Part shown: positions 41,987 through 51,128 of the stretch, one piece after another
Layout: each line of letters opens with the position of its first letter
Position numbering within the stretch: the stretch's first letter is position 1
Assembly (NCBI RefSeq): GCF_017813235.1
Contig: NZ_JAGISH010000019.1
Span: 1-61,288 of the forward strand
Reading direction: 5' to 3'
Length of the DNA stretch: 61,288 nt
Source: Sagittula salina
GTDB lineage: Bacteria > Pseudomonadota > Alphaproteobacteria > Rhodobacterales > Rhodobacteraceae
Position numbers and translations under genes: made by a program
Notes under the pieces: generated by a model
The model's database searches: none
Told to the model about the DNA's origin: nothing
The model's input: only the letters and a program-made list of their open reading frames with translations

Positions 41987-43873
41987 TCAGCGGGTCGGCA
42001 CGCCCTTTGTCCCGGTCAGCCGCTTCTGCGCGGCGATGCGGAAGGGGGCGTTGGGGCCGCCGTAACCGTCGTAGCCATCGACCCTCTGCACCACCTCGAA
42101 GAAGAAGCCGCCGCCGAAGGGGCGGGCGTAGAACTGGTAGAACCGGCCCTGCGCGTCTTCGTCGTAAAGGATGTGATGCGCCTTCAGCGCCGCGAGCGTC
42201 TCGGGCGAAAGGTCAAAGCGTGCGGCGAGATCGCGATAATAGTTTTCGGTCATCGGCAGCGGCGCAAATGCCCGATCCCCCATGGCGCGCGCGGTGGCGA
42301 GGATGTCGTCGCAAGCAAAGGCCACATGCTGCACCGCGCCGCCAAAGCTTTCGGCGAGGAAGGCCCCGGCCAGCGTGCGGTGGGTTTCCGCGCCGTTCAG
42401 CGTGATGCGCAGCGCGCCGTCGGGGCTGCGCAGGGCCTGGCTGCGCACCAGACCGTCGGGGTCGATCACATCGGCCAGCGGCGAGGGCGCGAGGTCGAAA
42501 AGCGTGGTGTAGAACAGCGACCATGACAGCATTTCATCGTAGCTCATGGTTTCGGCCAGGTGGTCGATGCGGGTCAGGCCCGCGTCGGGCTCTGGCGCGT
42601 CGATGGGGGTGAATTCCACCTGCCAGACCTTTGAAAGGCCGGTTTCCTCGTCAATGAAATGCAGCACTGAGGCACCGACGCTGCGGATTGCGGGGATGTC
42701 GAATTCGCCCGGTCCCACCGGCTGGTGAAAGAGTTCCGCGCCAAGCGCCTGAGCGCGGGTCACGGTATCGGACGCCCGTACCACCGACAGCCCCACGTCG
42801 CAGATCCCGGTGCCGCGTGCGGTCCATGCGTGGTCGGCGAAGCCGGTGGTTTCCTCGTTCAGGATGATGCGAATATCGCCCTGTTGCCAGAGGGTTACGG
42901 ATTTCGCCACGTGGCGGGCGACCTGGGCAAAGCCCATGGCACGCAGAAGGTCGCGCAGCGCGTCCGCCTCGGCCCCTCGCGTGGCAAATTCGACGAAGGA
43001 GACGCCTGTGGTCGCCACGCGGGCGGGCAGGGCGGGCACGGTTGCAGCAATGTCGGGTTCCTGCCGCCGCACGTCGTCCATGAGGGCCACCAGCGAGCGG
43101 TGGCCGTCGCGGGCCAGCCCTTCGGGGCGTCCGCCGCGAAACTGGTCGTTGAAGATTTCGAGGCTGATCCAGCCGTCATAGCCCGTCGCGGCCACCGCGC
43201 GCATGAAGTCCGCCACGGCAAGGTCGCCTTCGCCCGGCATGTTGCGGAAGTGGCGCGACCAGTAGAGCAGGTCCATGTCGATCAGCGGCGCGTCGGCCAG
43301 CTGGACAAAGGTGATGCGGTCGCCGGGAATGCGGCGGATGGTATCGGGGTCGATGCGGCGCGCCAGCGTGTGAAAGCTGTCGAGGATCACGCCGACGTTG
43401 GGATGATCGGCGCGGCGCACGATTTCCCAGGCGTCGCGGTGGTCGTTGACGTGGCGGCCCCAGGCCAGCGCCTCGTACCCCACCTGGATGCCGTAGGGGC
43501 GGGCGATCTCGCCCAGTTCGGCAAAGTCGGCGGCGGCGCGGTCGATCCCGCCAAGCGCCTGCGGGTGGCAGGTGGAACAGATCAGGATACGGTCGGTGCC
43601 GAGCTCGGCCATGGTGTCGAACTTGTACCGCGCGCGGTCAAAGGCGCGGCGGCGCAGGTCGCCGGTCAGCCCTTCGAAGTCGCGGAAGGGCTGGAAGAGG
43701 GGAATTTCAAGCCCGTGGTCGCGGATCATGGCGCCGATTTCGCGGGCCGATCCCTCGTCCGCGATGAAGTCCTGTTCGAAGATCTCGATGCCGTCGAAAC
43801 CGGCCTTCGCGATGGCGGCGAGCTTTTCGCGCAGGGTGCCGGATATGGAGACGGTGGCGATTGAGGTTTTCAT
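41987..43873 (-). CDS. quiC: 3-dehydroshikimate dehydratase (TIM barrel + HPPD-like domain)
   Basis: A 628-residue fusion of a xylose-isomerase-like TIM barrel (residues ~1-280, metal ligands in YEALAW, LDSFHT and SLEIFN) and a 4-hydroxyphenylpyruvate-dioxygenase-like vicinal-oxygen-chelate region (~290-628). This architecture is that of Pseudomonas QuiC-type dehydratases, which convert 3-dehydroshikimate to protocatechuate. The start at 43873 lies in an ATGA overlap with the shikimate dehydrogenase stop. No protocatechuate ring-cleavage genes are on the plasmid, so the product must be used by the chromosome. Confidence 0.9.
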   Translation of the reverse strand: MKTSIATVSISGTLREKLAAIAKAGFDGIEIFEQDFIADEGSAREIGAMIRDHGLEIPLFQPFRDFEGLTGDLRRRAFDRARYKFDTMAELGTDRILICSTCHPQALGGIDRAAADFAELGEIARPYGIQVGYEALAWGRHVNDHRDAWEIVRRADHPNVGVILDSFHTLARRIDPDTIRRIPGDRITFVQLADAPLIDMDLLYWSRHFRNMPGEGDLAVADFMRAVAATGYDGWISLEIFNDQFRGGRPEGLARDGHRSLVALMDDVRRQEPDIAATVPALPARVATTGVSFVEFATRGAEADALRDLLRAMGFAQVARHVAKSVTLWQQGDIRIILNEETTGFADHAWTARGTGICDVGLSVVRASDTVTRAQALGAELFHQPVGPGEFDIPAIRSVGASVLHFIDEETGLSKVWQVEFTPIDAPEPDAGLTRIDHLAETMSYDEMLSWSLFYTTLFDLAPSPLADVIDPDGLVRSQALRSPDGALRITLNGAETHRTLAGAFLAESFGGAVQHVAFACDDILATARAMGDRAFAPLPMTENYYRDLAARFDLSPETLAALKAHHILYDEDAQGRFYQFYARPFGGGFFFEVVQRVDGYDGYGGPNAPFRIAAQKRLTGTKGVPTR

Positions 43874-44733
43874 GCGGGGTCCGCCGGGGCTGCGTCGAGG
43901 GCTGCGCGCAGGGCGCATTGGTCGAGAGGGCGGCCATCGGAGAAATGATCCCAGGCGTGCACGCCCTGCCAGAAGAAGAGCTCGAAGCCGGAGATGACCT
44001 GAAGGCCATTCGCCTGCGCGTCTTGCAGGAACGGCGTGTCGACCGGGGTATAGACCGCGTCAAAGGCCCAGTCCGCGCCCCCCATGTGCCGCGCGGGCAG
44101 TGGGGTGCCGCCATGGCCGACCATGCCGACCGGGGTGCCGTTCAGCAGGCCCTGAGCGCCTTTGGCGGCTTCTGCGGGGGCGGTCCAGGTGGAAATGCGC
44201 GTGGGTTTCCCGGCGGCGCGGAGGTCGGCGGCGAGCGTCTCGGCCTTTGCCGCGTCGCGGTCGAGCAGGCGGATCTCCTCGGCCCCGAGCGCCAGAAGCC
44301 CGAAGGCCAGCGCGCGGCCGACCCCGCCGGTGCCGATCAGGCAGGCGATGCCGGGGGGCGTGCTGCGCGCGGCGCGGTAGGCGGCGACAAAGCCGCTGTA
44401 ATCGGTGTTGAACCCCTGCGGGCCGTCGGCATCGAACAGCACGGTGTTCACCGCGCCGATGGCGGCGACCAGCGGATCGGCGGTCGTGACCTTCTTCGCC
44501 GCGCGTTCCTTGTAGGGGTAGGTGACGTTGATGCCGCGATAGCGGCGCGCGGGGCACTTGCCAAAGAGGATGTCGAAGGCCTCGCCCATCTCGGCCGGAA
44601 CGAGGCGGTCGTATTGCACGGCCAGTCCGGACTGCTCCCCTGCGAGGCGGTGCAGCAGGGGGGCGCGGGATCTGGCGATATTGTCACCGATGAGGCCGAG
44701 TTTGAGGCCGGGAGTCGCGTCGGGGCTGGGCAT
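43870..44733 (-). CDS. Quinate/shikimate dehydrogenase
   Basis: A 287-residue AroE-fold dehydrogenase. The catalytic lysine (Lys75) and aspartate (Asp111) are in NVTYPYKERA and FNTDYSGF; the NAD(P) loop is GTGGVGRA. The substrate-anchoring SxS of biosynthetic AroE is changed to S-R-A (residues 22-24), which suits a catabolic quinate/shikimate enzyme. GAAGGAA precedes the start. It overlaps quiC by four bases, giving a two-step quinate/shikimate to protocatechuate route. Confidence 0.85.
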   Translation of the reverse strand: MPSPDATPGLKLGLIGDNIARSRAPLLHRLAGEQSGLAVQYDRLVPAEMGEAFDILFGKCPARRYRGINVTYPYKERAAKKVTTADPLVAAIGAVNTVLFDADGPQGFNTDYSGFVAAYRAARSTPPGIACLIGTGGVGRALAFGLLALGAEEIRLLDRDAAKAETLAADLRAAGKPTRISTWTAPAEAAKGAQGLLNGTPVGMVGHGGTPLPARHMGGADWAFDAVYTPVDTPFLQDAQANGLQVISGFELFFWQGVHAWDHFSDGRPLDQCALRAALDAAPADPA

Positions 44734-44819
44734 GGTGGTTCCTTCGGAGTCTTGGGGGGAGTCTGGGGCGGCCTTCGCGTAACGTCAAATACCCAGATTT
44801 CATTCCGATGAACACGAAG

Positions 44820-45755
44820 TTATTTCCGGGGCGGGGCGGCGCGCAGCCATGGGCCGTCCTCCACCGCCTTCGCGAGCTCGCTCCGGAACTGTCCGATGGC
44901 GTATTCGGCGAAACCCGACAGAACGCGGCCCTTCTTGCGCACGACATGCACGCCGACGGAGGTTTCCTCCGCCAGCGGGCGGCGGGTGACGCCGGGCATA
45001 TAGACCTCCGACACGGAGAATTCGTCGATCACGGCAACGCCCAACCCGTGCCGCACGAGGCTGACCAGCGTCTGCGCAAAGCGGCCGCGCATGGCGTGGC
45101 GGGGCGTCAGGCCCTCGCGTTCGAAAGGGCGGGCCAGCAGTTGGCCATAGGGGTCGGCGGGGTCGATGCCGATAAGCGGCTCGGCGATCAGGTCGTGCAC
45201 GGAGACAGCGGTCCGCGCCGCCAGCGGGTGCCCGTCGGGCATGATGGCCACCAGCCGCCCCTCGGCGATCTGTTCGTTTTCCATGGCGGCATTGGGGATG
45301 GGGGAACTCATCACCACGAATTCGCCCCGCTCCAGAAGGAGGTAATCCACGGTCTCCTCTATCTTCAGGATATTGAGGTCGATGAAGAGGTCGGCGTATC
45401 GCGCGCGCATCCGTTGCATGACACGGGCGGCGATGAATTGCGCAACGGACGGTGCGGAGGCAATGGCGAGGCGGACGTCCTCGCCCTCCTGCAGGGCGCC
45501 GACCGCCTGGTGCAGGTGTTCGACGCCACGGTAAACGGCCCGGATCTGGTCAAAGACGCGGGCGGCCTCCATCGCAGGAACGAATAACCCGGCCTTGCGC
45601 TCGAACAGGCGGATGCCAAGCGATTCCTCGGTGTGCTTTACCAGACGGCTGATACCGGGGGCGGAGACATGCAGCATGGCGGCGGCACCGTTGATGGTGC
45701 CGGTCAGCATCACGGCGCGGATAACTTCGATCTGCCGCAGGGTCATTTCCGCCAT
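44820..45755 (-). CDS. LysR-family regulator
   Basis: A 311-residue LysR protein. The N-terminal helix-turn-helix is in LRQIEVIRAVMLTGTING with VSAPGISRLVKHTE (to about residue 40), then an effector domain. GGGAGG lies six bases before the ATG. It is on the same strand as the shikimate genes, 86 bases upstream of the dehydrogenase, so it is probably their regulator, though LysR genes are more often divergent. Control of the neighbouring sulfolactate exporter cannot be excluded. Confidence 0.88.
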   Translation of the reverse strand: MAEMTLRQIEVIRAVMLTGTINGAAAMLHVSAPGISRLVKHTEESLGIRLFERKAGLFVPAMEAARVFDQIRAVYRGVEHLHQAVGALQEGEDVRLAIASAPSVAQFIAARVMQRMRARYADLFIDLNILKIEETVDYLLLERGEFVVMSSPIPNAAMENEQIAEGRLVAIMPDGHPLAARTAVSVHDLIAEPLIGIDPADPYGQLLARPFEREGLTPRHAMRGRFAQTLVSLVRHGLGVAVIDEFSVSEVYMPGVTRRPLAEETSVGVHVVRKKGRVLSGFAEYAIGQFRSELAKAVEDGPWLRAAPPRK

Positions 45756-45823
45756 GGAGGCCTCCCGGTCATGGCGGTTAACATGAGGGTATCCCAGAGG
45801 CCCCGCAAGCAGGCGATGTTACG

Positions 45824-46858
45824 TCATGCCAGGAACAGCACCCCGGCCAGCACGATGGCGGCGATAAAGGCCGTTTCGAGGAAGATCAGCACCACTGATT
45901 GCGGCGGCACGGAGAGGATGCGCTTGAGGTCGGTCTTCATGCCCACCGCGGCGATGGCCGTCAGCATGGCCCATTTGGACAGCGCCCAGAGCGTCGCCTG
46001 CGCGACGGCGGGAAGCCAGCCCAGCGAGTTGACGAAGGCGAGGACGAGGAAGGCCAGGACAAAGGCGGGCAGGGCAGGGGGGCGCTTGTCGGCGGTGGTG
46101 TCCTCGACCCCGGCGCGGCGCAGCGCGACAGTGAGCACCAGGACGAAGGGCGCCAGCAAGGAAACGCGGATGAGTTTCACGGTGGTGGCGGTCTCGCCCA
46201 CGGATTCGGAGACGGAGAAGCCTGCGCCGACCACCTGTGCCACGTCATGGATCGTGCCGCCGAGAAAGATACCGGATTGCAGGTCGGTCAGGCCCAGGAG
46301 GTTGGACAGGATCGGGTAGACCACCATGGCGACGGTCGACAGCAGCGTGACCCCGAAGACGGTAAAGCTGAGGTTGCGTTCGCTCAGGTCGTTGCGCGGC
46401 AGCACGGCAGCGATGGCCATGGCGGCGGAGGCACCGCAGATCGACACGGAACCCGCCGTCAGGATCGCCAGCCGCCAGCCGCGTCCCAGCAGACGCGCCG
46501 CCAGCCAGCCGAACGCCATGGTGGCCAGCAGCGCGGCCACGATCAGCCCCACCACCTGAAGCCCCAGCTGGGCGAAGACCTCGAAGGAGATGCGCGCGCC
46601 CAGCAGCGCCACGCCAAGGCGCAGCACCGTGCGCGCGGCAAGGCCGATGCCGGGGGCGCACCGTTCGCCGTCCTCCACGAGGAAGTGCAGCGAGAGTCCC
46701 ATCAGGAGCGCCATCAGCATGGCAGGCGCGCCGTAGTGGTCGGACAGGAACTGCGCCGCCAGCGCCGCCAGCGCGCAGACCAGCAGGCCGGGCCAAAGCG
46801 TGTCGGCGCGGTGCAGGAGCCCCTTGAGGCGGGGCGCTGCGAGTGTCGGGTCGGTCAT
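45824..46858 (-). CDS. YeiH-family membrane protein, probable sulfite exporter
   Basis: A 344-residue membrane protein with about ten helices from the YeiH / putative sulfate exporter family (UPF0324). The conserved SICGASAAMAIAA (near residue 133) and GGTIHDVAQV (near residue 202) blocks are intact. It starts ten bases after the tripartite-transporter fusion gene. Sulfolactate sulfo-lyase releases sulfite, and genes of this class occur in organosulfonate clusters as sulfite exporters, so this is the likely role. The plasmid has no sulfite dehydrogenase genes. Confidence 0.8.
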   Translation of the reverse strand: MTDPTLAAPRLKGLLHRADTLWPGLLVCALAALAAQFLSDHYGAPAMLMALLMGLSLHFLVEDGERCAPGIGLAARTVLRLGVALLGARISFEVFAQLGLQVVGLIVAALLATMAFGWLAARLLGRGWRLAILTAGSVSICGASAAMAIAAVLPRNDLSERNLSFTVFGVTLLSTVAMVVYPILSNLLGLTDLQSGIFLGGTIHDVAQVVGAGFSVSESVGETATTVKLIRVSLLAPFVLVLTVALRRAGVEDTTADKRPPALPAFVLAFLVLAFVNSLGWLPAVAQATLWALSKWAMLTAIAAVGMKTDLKRILSVPPQSVVLIFLETAFIAAIVLAGVLFLA

Positions 46859-46868
46859 GTGCAGTCCT

Positions 46869-48851
46869 TCAGTACAGCAGCCCGCGCGGCAGCGGGACCA
46901 TGAGCGCCTCGCGGAAGCCCATGGTAAAGATCACGATCACCGCCGCCGTGCTGATCCCGAGGATCACCCAGCCGCGTGCGCTGCGGCGGTCGTGTTCGGC
47001 GCAGAGCATCAGCCCCGCCGCCATGACGATACCCGCGGCGGCAAAGCCCAGCACCGGCGCCAGCGCGATGCCCGCCGCCATGGCGAGGGGGACGCCCGCC
47101 CGACGCGGCAGGGAGCCGGAGGAGCGGTCCTCGACCACGCGGCGGGTCAGGATCGTTTCCAGCGCGGCCAGCCCGCACAGCACCAGCATGCCGGTGGCGA
47201 TGGTGCGCGGGAACACGGCCGCCTCCAGGTTCAGGGTGGAGCATTGCCACAGGGCGATAATGGCGACCGCCGCCATGGTGCCGATACCCGCGAGGTCGCG
47301 CAGGATGGCGGCGCGGCTGGCGGGGTCGGAGGCCTCGGATTTCTCCGGCATGGCCTCTTCGCCGCCGCGTTTCAGGATGCGTTTCAGCGCTGGCATGAAG
47401 GGGTAGAGGAAGCTCATCGCGGTCAGAGCGATGATGACCATGGACAGCGGCCGGCCAAAGAACTGCCCGGAGACGGAGCCCATTGCCTCGCCGATGGTCC
47501 AGCTCTGGACGAAGCCCTCTTCGGCGATGCGGCCGAGGATCAGCCCCAGCACGATGGGCGAGACGGCGAAGCCGCGCCGGTTCGCCACCCAGCCGACAAT
47601 GCCCAGCACCAGCATGATGCCCACGTCCGACAGGCTGTTGCGGATCGCAAAGCTGCCGATGATGGTCATGAAGGCCACCACCGGCACCAGCCCGGCCTTT
47701 GGCGCGCGCACAATGGAGCCATAGGCAAAGCGCCCGATCAGCAGGCCCACGGGCAGCATAAGCAGCGTGGCGAGGAACAGGCCGAAGATGAAGGTGTAAA
47801 CGATGCTCGACCCTTCGTTGAAAAGCGTGGGGCCGGTGCGGACGCCCTGTACCAGCAGCGCGCCGAGGATGACCGCATCGGGCGGCGTGCCGGGAATGCC
47901 CAGCACCAGTGTCGGGATGAAGCCGCCGCCCACGGTGGCGTTGTTGGCGGATTCCGTGGCGACGATGCCGCCGGGGTTGCCCCTGCCGTAGGGCGGCTGG
48001 CGGCGGTCGGAGCGGCGCGCCTCGGAATAGGCGACGAGCCCGGCGATGGAGCCGCCCGCGCCGGGCAGGGCGCCGACCAGCGTGCCGATGACCGAACTGC
48101 GCAGCAGGTTTACCTTCTGACGCATGACGGTGGCAAAGGCTTCGGGCAGGCGGAAGCCGCGCGTGGCCTCGGGTTCCTGAAGGTGGCGTTCTGAGCGCGC
48201 GGCGAGTTCGATCAGAACCGGAACGCAGTAGAGGCCGATCAGCGCGGAAACGGTTTCGATCCCGCCCAGAAGCGTGGTCGAACCGAAGGTAAACCGCACC
48301 TCGCCGGAGATTTCCGACACGCCGATCATGGCGATGAGAATGCCGAAGGCGGCGCCGATCAGACCTTTGAGGAAATCGCGGGTCGACAGCGCGGCGATCA
48401 GCGACAGGCCGAAGATGGCCAGCCAGAAGTATTCGACGGGGCCAAAGGCCAGCGCGGCGGTGGCCAGCGGTGGGGCGAGAAGCAGCAGCGCGGCGGCACC
48501 GATCAGCCCGCCCACCAGCGAAGCGAGGCAGGCGATGGTCACGGCCAGGTCGCCGTCGCCGCGTTTCGCCATGGGGTAGCCGTCGAAGGTGGTGCCGATG
48601 GCCGAAGGCGTGCCGGGCGTGTTCAGCAGGATGGCGGCATAGGCGCCGCCATAGATCGCGCCGGTGTAGATCGCGCCCAGCAGGATCAGCGCGCTTTCGG
48701 GGGTCATGCCGAAGGTGATCGGCACCAGGACCGCCACGGCCATGGTCGCGGTCAGGCCGGGCACGGAACCGATGATCGTGCCCGCGGCCACGCCGGCGAA
48801 GGCCAGCAGGATATTGAGCGGCGTCAGTGCCGCAAAGAGGTAGTCGAGCAT
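46869..48851 (-). CDS. Fused TctA-TctB membrane protein of a tripartite transporter (sulfolactate)
   Basis: A 660-residue protein. Residues ~1-495 are a full TctA (GSVPGLTAT near 29, LLNTPGTPSA near 77, LPGAGGSIAGLVA near 265). A charged linker (KRGGEEAMPEKSE) follows, and residues ~518-660 hold four hydrophobic helices of TctB type. The other tripartite transporter on the plasmid has these as two genes. Position between the binding-protein gene and the exporter in a suy/slc cluster makes it the probable sulfolactate importer, corresponding to slcF-slcG in Chromohalobacter. Confidence 0.87.
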   Translation of the reverse strand: MLDYLFAALTPLNILLAFAGVAAGTIIGSVPGLTATMAVAVLVPITFGMTPESALILLGAIYTGAIYGGAYAAILLNTPGTPSAIGTTFDGYPMAKRGDGDLAVTIACLASLVGGLIGAAALLLLAPPLATAALAFGPVEYFWLAIFGLSLIAALSTRDFLKGLIGAAFGILIAMIGVSEISGEVRFTFGSTTLLGGIETVSALIGLYCVPVLIELAARSERHLQEPEATRGFRLPEAFATVMRQKVNLLRSSVIGTLVGALPGAGGSIAGLVAYSEARRSDRRQPPYGRGNPGGIVATESANNATVGGGFIPTLVLGIPGTPPDAVILGALLVQGVRTGPTLFNEGSSIVYTFIFGLFLATLLMLPVGLLIGRFAYGSIVRAPKAGLVPVVAFMTIIGSFAIRNSLSDVGIMLVLGIVGWVANRRGFAVSPIVLGLILGRIAEEGFVQSWTIGEAMGSVSGQFFGRPLSMVIIALTAMSFLYPFMPALKRILKRGGEEAMPEKSEASDPASRAAILRDLAGIGTMAAVAIIALWQCSTLNLEAAVFPRTIATGMLVLCGLAALETILTRRVVEDRSSGSLPRRAGVPLAMAAGIALAPVLGFAAAGIVMAAGLMLCAEHDRRSARGWVILGISTAAVIVIFTMGFREALMVPLPRGLLY

Positions 48852-49038
48852 GGGTCGGGCATCCGTCGGGGCTATGTCTGGGCAGCCGGATCTGGGCAGC
48901 CGGATCTGGGCTGGGTCGGCTTCGGCGGGGCGTGCGCGGGCAGGGGTATCCCGCCCGCGCGGTGCCCTGGGGGATGTGCCGGGGTGAACTGCACGTCCCG
49001 CAGGGCAGGGTCAGTCGATCACCGCCAATCGATTACCG

Positions 49039-49986
49039 TCAATCGATGACGCCGGCGGCGCGGGCGGCGGGGATGAATTCATCGGCCTTGGCCTTCATCC
49101 ACGCGTCCATTTCCTCGCCGTATGCGACGTCGGTCAGGGCAAAGCCCCCGTCGAGCATCTTCTTCTGGAACTCCGGGTCGGCGTTGATCTTGCCGATGGT
49201 GTCGGACACCGCCCGACGGGTTTCCTCGGAGGCGTCCCTGGGCACGGCGATGCCGCGATAGGCCCCGGAAACGAGGTCATAGCCCAGTTCCCGGAAAGTC
49301 GGCACGTCGGGGAACGCGGGGTGGCGGTCCTCCATGGCGACGGCCAGCAGGCGCACCTGATCGCCCTGGCCCACGCCGACGGTGGTATAGCCCCATTCGG
49401 CCGCGACCTGACCGCCCAGCATGGCGGTGACGGCGGCTGCGGTGCCCTTGAAGGCGACGTAGGTGGTTTCCACCTCGGCCATCTGGTCGAAACGGATCGC
49501 GGCGAGATGGTTCGCCGTGCCCTTGCCCGATCCGGAGAAGGTGATCTTCCTGGGGCTCTCCTTCGCCGCCGCGATCAGGTCGTCCAGCGTCTGGAACGGG
49601 CTGTCGGTGGGCACCACGATGGCGTCGGGCGTGTAGTGAAAGATGTAGACGCCGGTGATGTCGTCGGTCTGGTAGCCGACATTGCCCTGCTGCGGTTGCA
49701 GGATGATGTGGGGCAGGTTGATCCCCATGATCACCGACCCGTCGGCGGCCATGGAATTCAGCTGCGACCAGCCCACGGCGCCGCCGCCACCGGGCTTGTA
49801 GGACACCACGAGCTGTTCGTCGTAGAGCGCTTCGAAGAAGGGCTGCTGCATCCGGGCGGTGATGTCGGATTCGCCGCCCGGTCCGAAGGGGATGATGTAT
49901 TCCACCTGGCCCGGCGGGAATTCCTGCGCCGCTGCGGGCAGCGACAGGGTAATGGCCGCAAGGCTTGCGATGATGGTCTTTCTCAT
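49039..49986 (-). CDS. slcH: Tripartite transporter binding protein (probable sulfolactate)
   Basis: A 315-residue TctC-family periplasmic protein with a Sec signal peptide cleaved near AAAQE (residue 21). The family loop PFGPGGESDITAR and the late FPDVPTFRELGYD segment are present. The start has GGGAGGAG upstream; the in-frame reading further upstream is a shadow of comC. It is separated from comC by 128 bases and from the fused membrane gene by 187 bases, so it may have its own message end. Ligand assigned by context only. Confidence 0.85.
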   Translation of the reverse strand: MRKTIIASLAAITLSLPAAAQEFPPGQVEYIIPFGPGGESDITARMQQPFFEALYDEQLVVSYKPGGGGAVGWSQLNSMAADGSVIMGINLPHIILQPQQGNVGYQTDDITGVYIFHYTPDAIVVPTDSPFQTLDDLIAAAKESPRKITFSGSGKGTANHLAAIRFDQMAEVETTYVAFKGTAAAVTAMLGGQVAAEWGYTTVGVGQGDQVRLLAVAMEDRHPAFPDVPTFRELGYDLVSGAYRGIAVPRDASEETRRAVSDTIGKINADPEFQKKMLDGGFALTDVAYGEEMDAWMKAKADEFIPAARAAGVID

Positions 49987-49998
49987 GGGGTCTCCTCC

Positions 49999-50034
49999 CT
50001 TGGATGTGGCCTTGGATATGGCCTTTGGATGTGG
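49999..50034. repeat. Three-copy 12-base tandem repeat
   Basis: CTTGGATGTGGC, CTTGGATATGGC and CTTTGGATGTGG are directly adjacent, just upstream of the slcH ribosome-binding site in the comC-slcH gap. Possibly a simple slippage product; no function is evident. Confidence 0.75.
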
Positions 50035-50114
50035 ACCCGGAACCTCCTCCGCTCCGGGTGTCTTGGGGCGTCCCGGCTCCGCTGCGCGGCCCGGGCTTCT
50101 TGGTCTCGGTGTTC

Positions 50115-51128
50115 TCAGCGGATCAGCGCGTCGACCTCCTCCATCAGGTGTCCGGGGACAGTGACATGCGTCGCATCGCGCGCGGTCAGGCGGCGGCTGC
50201 CGGGCAGGCGGGTGCCGTCCTGCGCGAGGATCGCGCTGATCAGCCCTTCGAGGCGTTCGCCGAAGCCCGGCGCGTGCGACAGGTCGAACGCGAGGATCAT
50301 CTGCCCGACGCCGGGCGGCGGTCCGTCCGCGTCGAAGAAGCTTGACGCCTCGTCGGAGCGGTTGGCGCCGGTGACGAGGGCGGCGAGGATTTCGACCACC
50401 AGCGCCAGCGCGGCGCCCTTGGCATCGCCTGCGGGCACCATGGTGCCCTTCAGCCCCTGCGCGGGGTCGGTGGTCGGGCGGCCCTCGGGGTCGAGCGCCC
50501 AGCCTTCGGGGATCGGCTGGCCGGCCTTCGAGGCGGCCATGACCTTGCCGCGCGCGACCTTTGACAGAGACAGGTCGATGACCAGCGGCGGCTGGCCGGG
50601 GCGCGGCGCGGCAAAGGCGATGGGGTTGGTTCCGAACAGGGCGCGATTGCCGCCCCAGGGGGCCATGGCCTGCGGTGTGTTGGCGACCATCAGCGCGGCA
50701 AGCCCCGCCTCCGCCAGCCGTTCCACATGCGCGCCAAGCTGGCCGCAATGGTGCGAGCGGCGGATAGCGGCCATGGCGACGCCGGTTTCGGGGGCCATGC
50801 GGATCAGCTCCGCGATGGCAAGGTCGACCGCCGGGAAGGCAAATCCGTTCGCGGCGTCCACGTCCAGCCGCGCGCCGTGGCGGGTGGACGTGGGGCGGGC
50901 GTGGCCCGCGACCTTGCCCGAGGCCACCTGCGCCGCGTAGGAGGCGACGCGCGAAAACCCGTGCCCCTTCTGGCCGTCGATCTCCGCCGCGACCAGCGCG
51001 CGTGCCACGCTGTGCGCGTTGTCGGGGGCGGTCCCGGCGGATTGCAGCGCGCGGGCGATGAGGGTTTCCGCCTCGGGCCGGGTCAGCTGAGCATCAGGCC
51101 GGATGCGTTGCGCGTCAGGCGGGGGCAT
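50115..51128 (-). CDS. comC: (R)-sulfolactate dehydrogenase (malate/L-lactate dehydrogenase family)
   Basis: A 337-residue Ldh_2-family NAD-dependent dehydrogenase. The family segments DGQKGHGFSR, RRSHHCGQLG with its catalytic-type histidine, and ALFGTNPIAFA are visible. In Chromohalobacter salexigens ComC with SlcC interconverts (S)- and (R)-sulfolactate through sulfopyruvate, so the (R)-specific sulfo-lyase can use both. It overlaps slcC by 14 bases and has GAAGGAGG nine bases before its start. On its own it could be a malate or ureidoglycolate dehydrogenase. Confidence 0.85.
   Translation of the reverse strand: MPPPDAQRIRPDAQLTRPEAETLIARALQSAGTAPDNAHSVARALVAAEIDGQKGHGFSRVASYAAQVASGKVAGHARPTSTRHGARLDVDAANGFAFPAVDLAIAELIRMAPETGVAMAAIRRSHHCGQLGAHVERLAEAGLAALMVANTPQAMAPWGGNRALFGTNPIAFAAPRPGQPPLVIDLSLSKVARGKVMAASKAGQPIPEGWALDPEGRPTTDPAQGLKGTMVPAGDAKGAALALVVEILAALVTGANRSDEASSFFDADGPPPGVGQMILAFDLSHAPGFGERLEGLISAILAQDGTRLPGSRRLTARDATHVTVPGHLMEEVDALIR

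Noticed and set aside
43130..43144. Another GCCGCGAAAC sequence inside quiC
   Set aside because: Only the right half matches the palindrome; three mismatches on the left.
46800..48194. Open frame of 464 codons on the plus strand opposite the TctA-TctB fusion
   Set aside because: Antisense shadow; no ribosome-binding site and biased residues.
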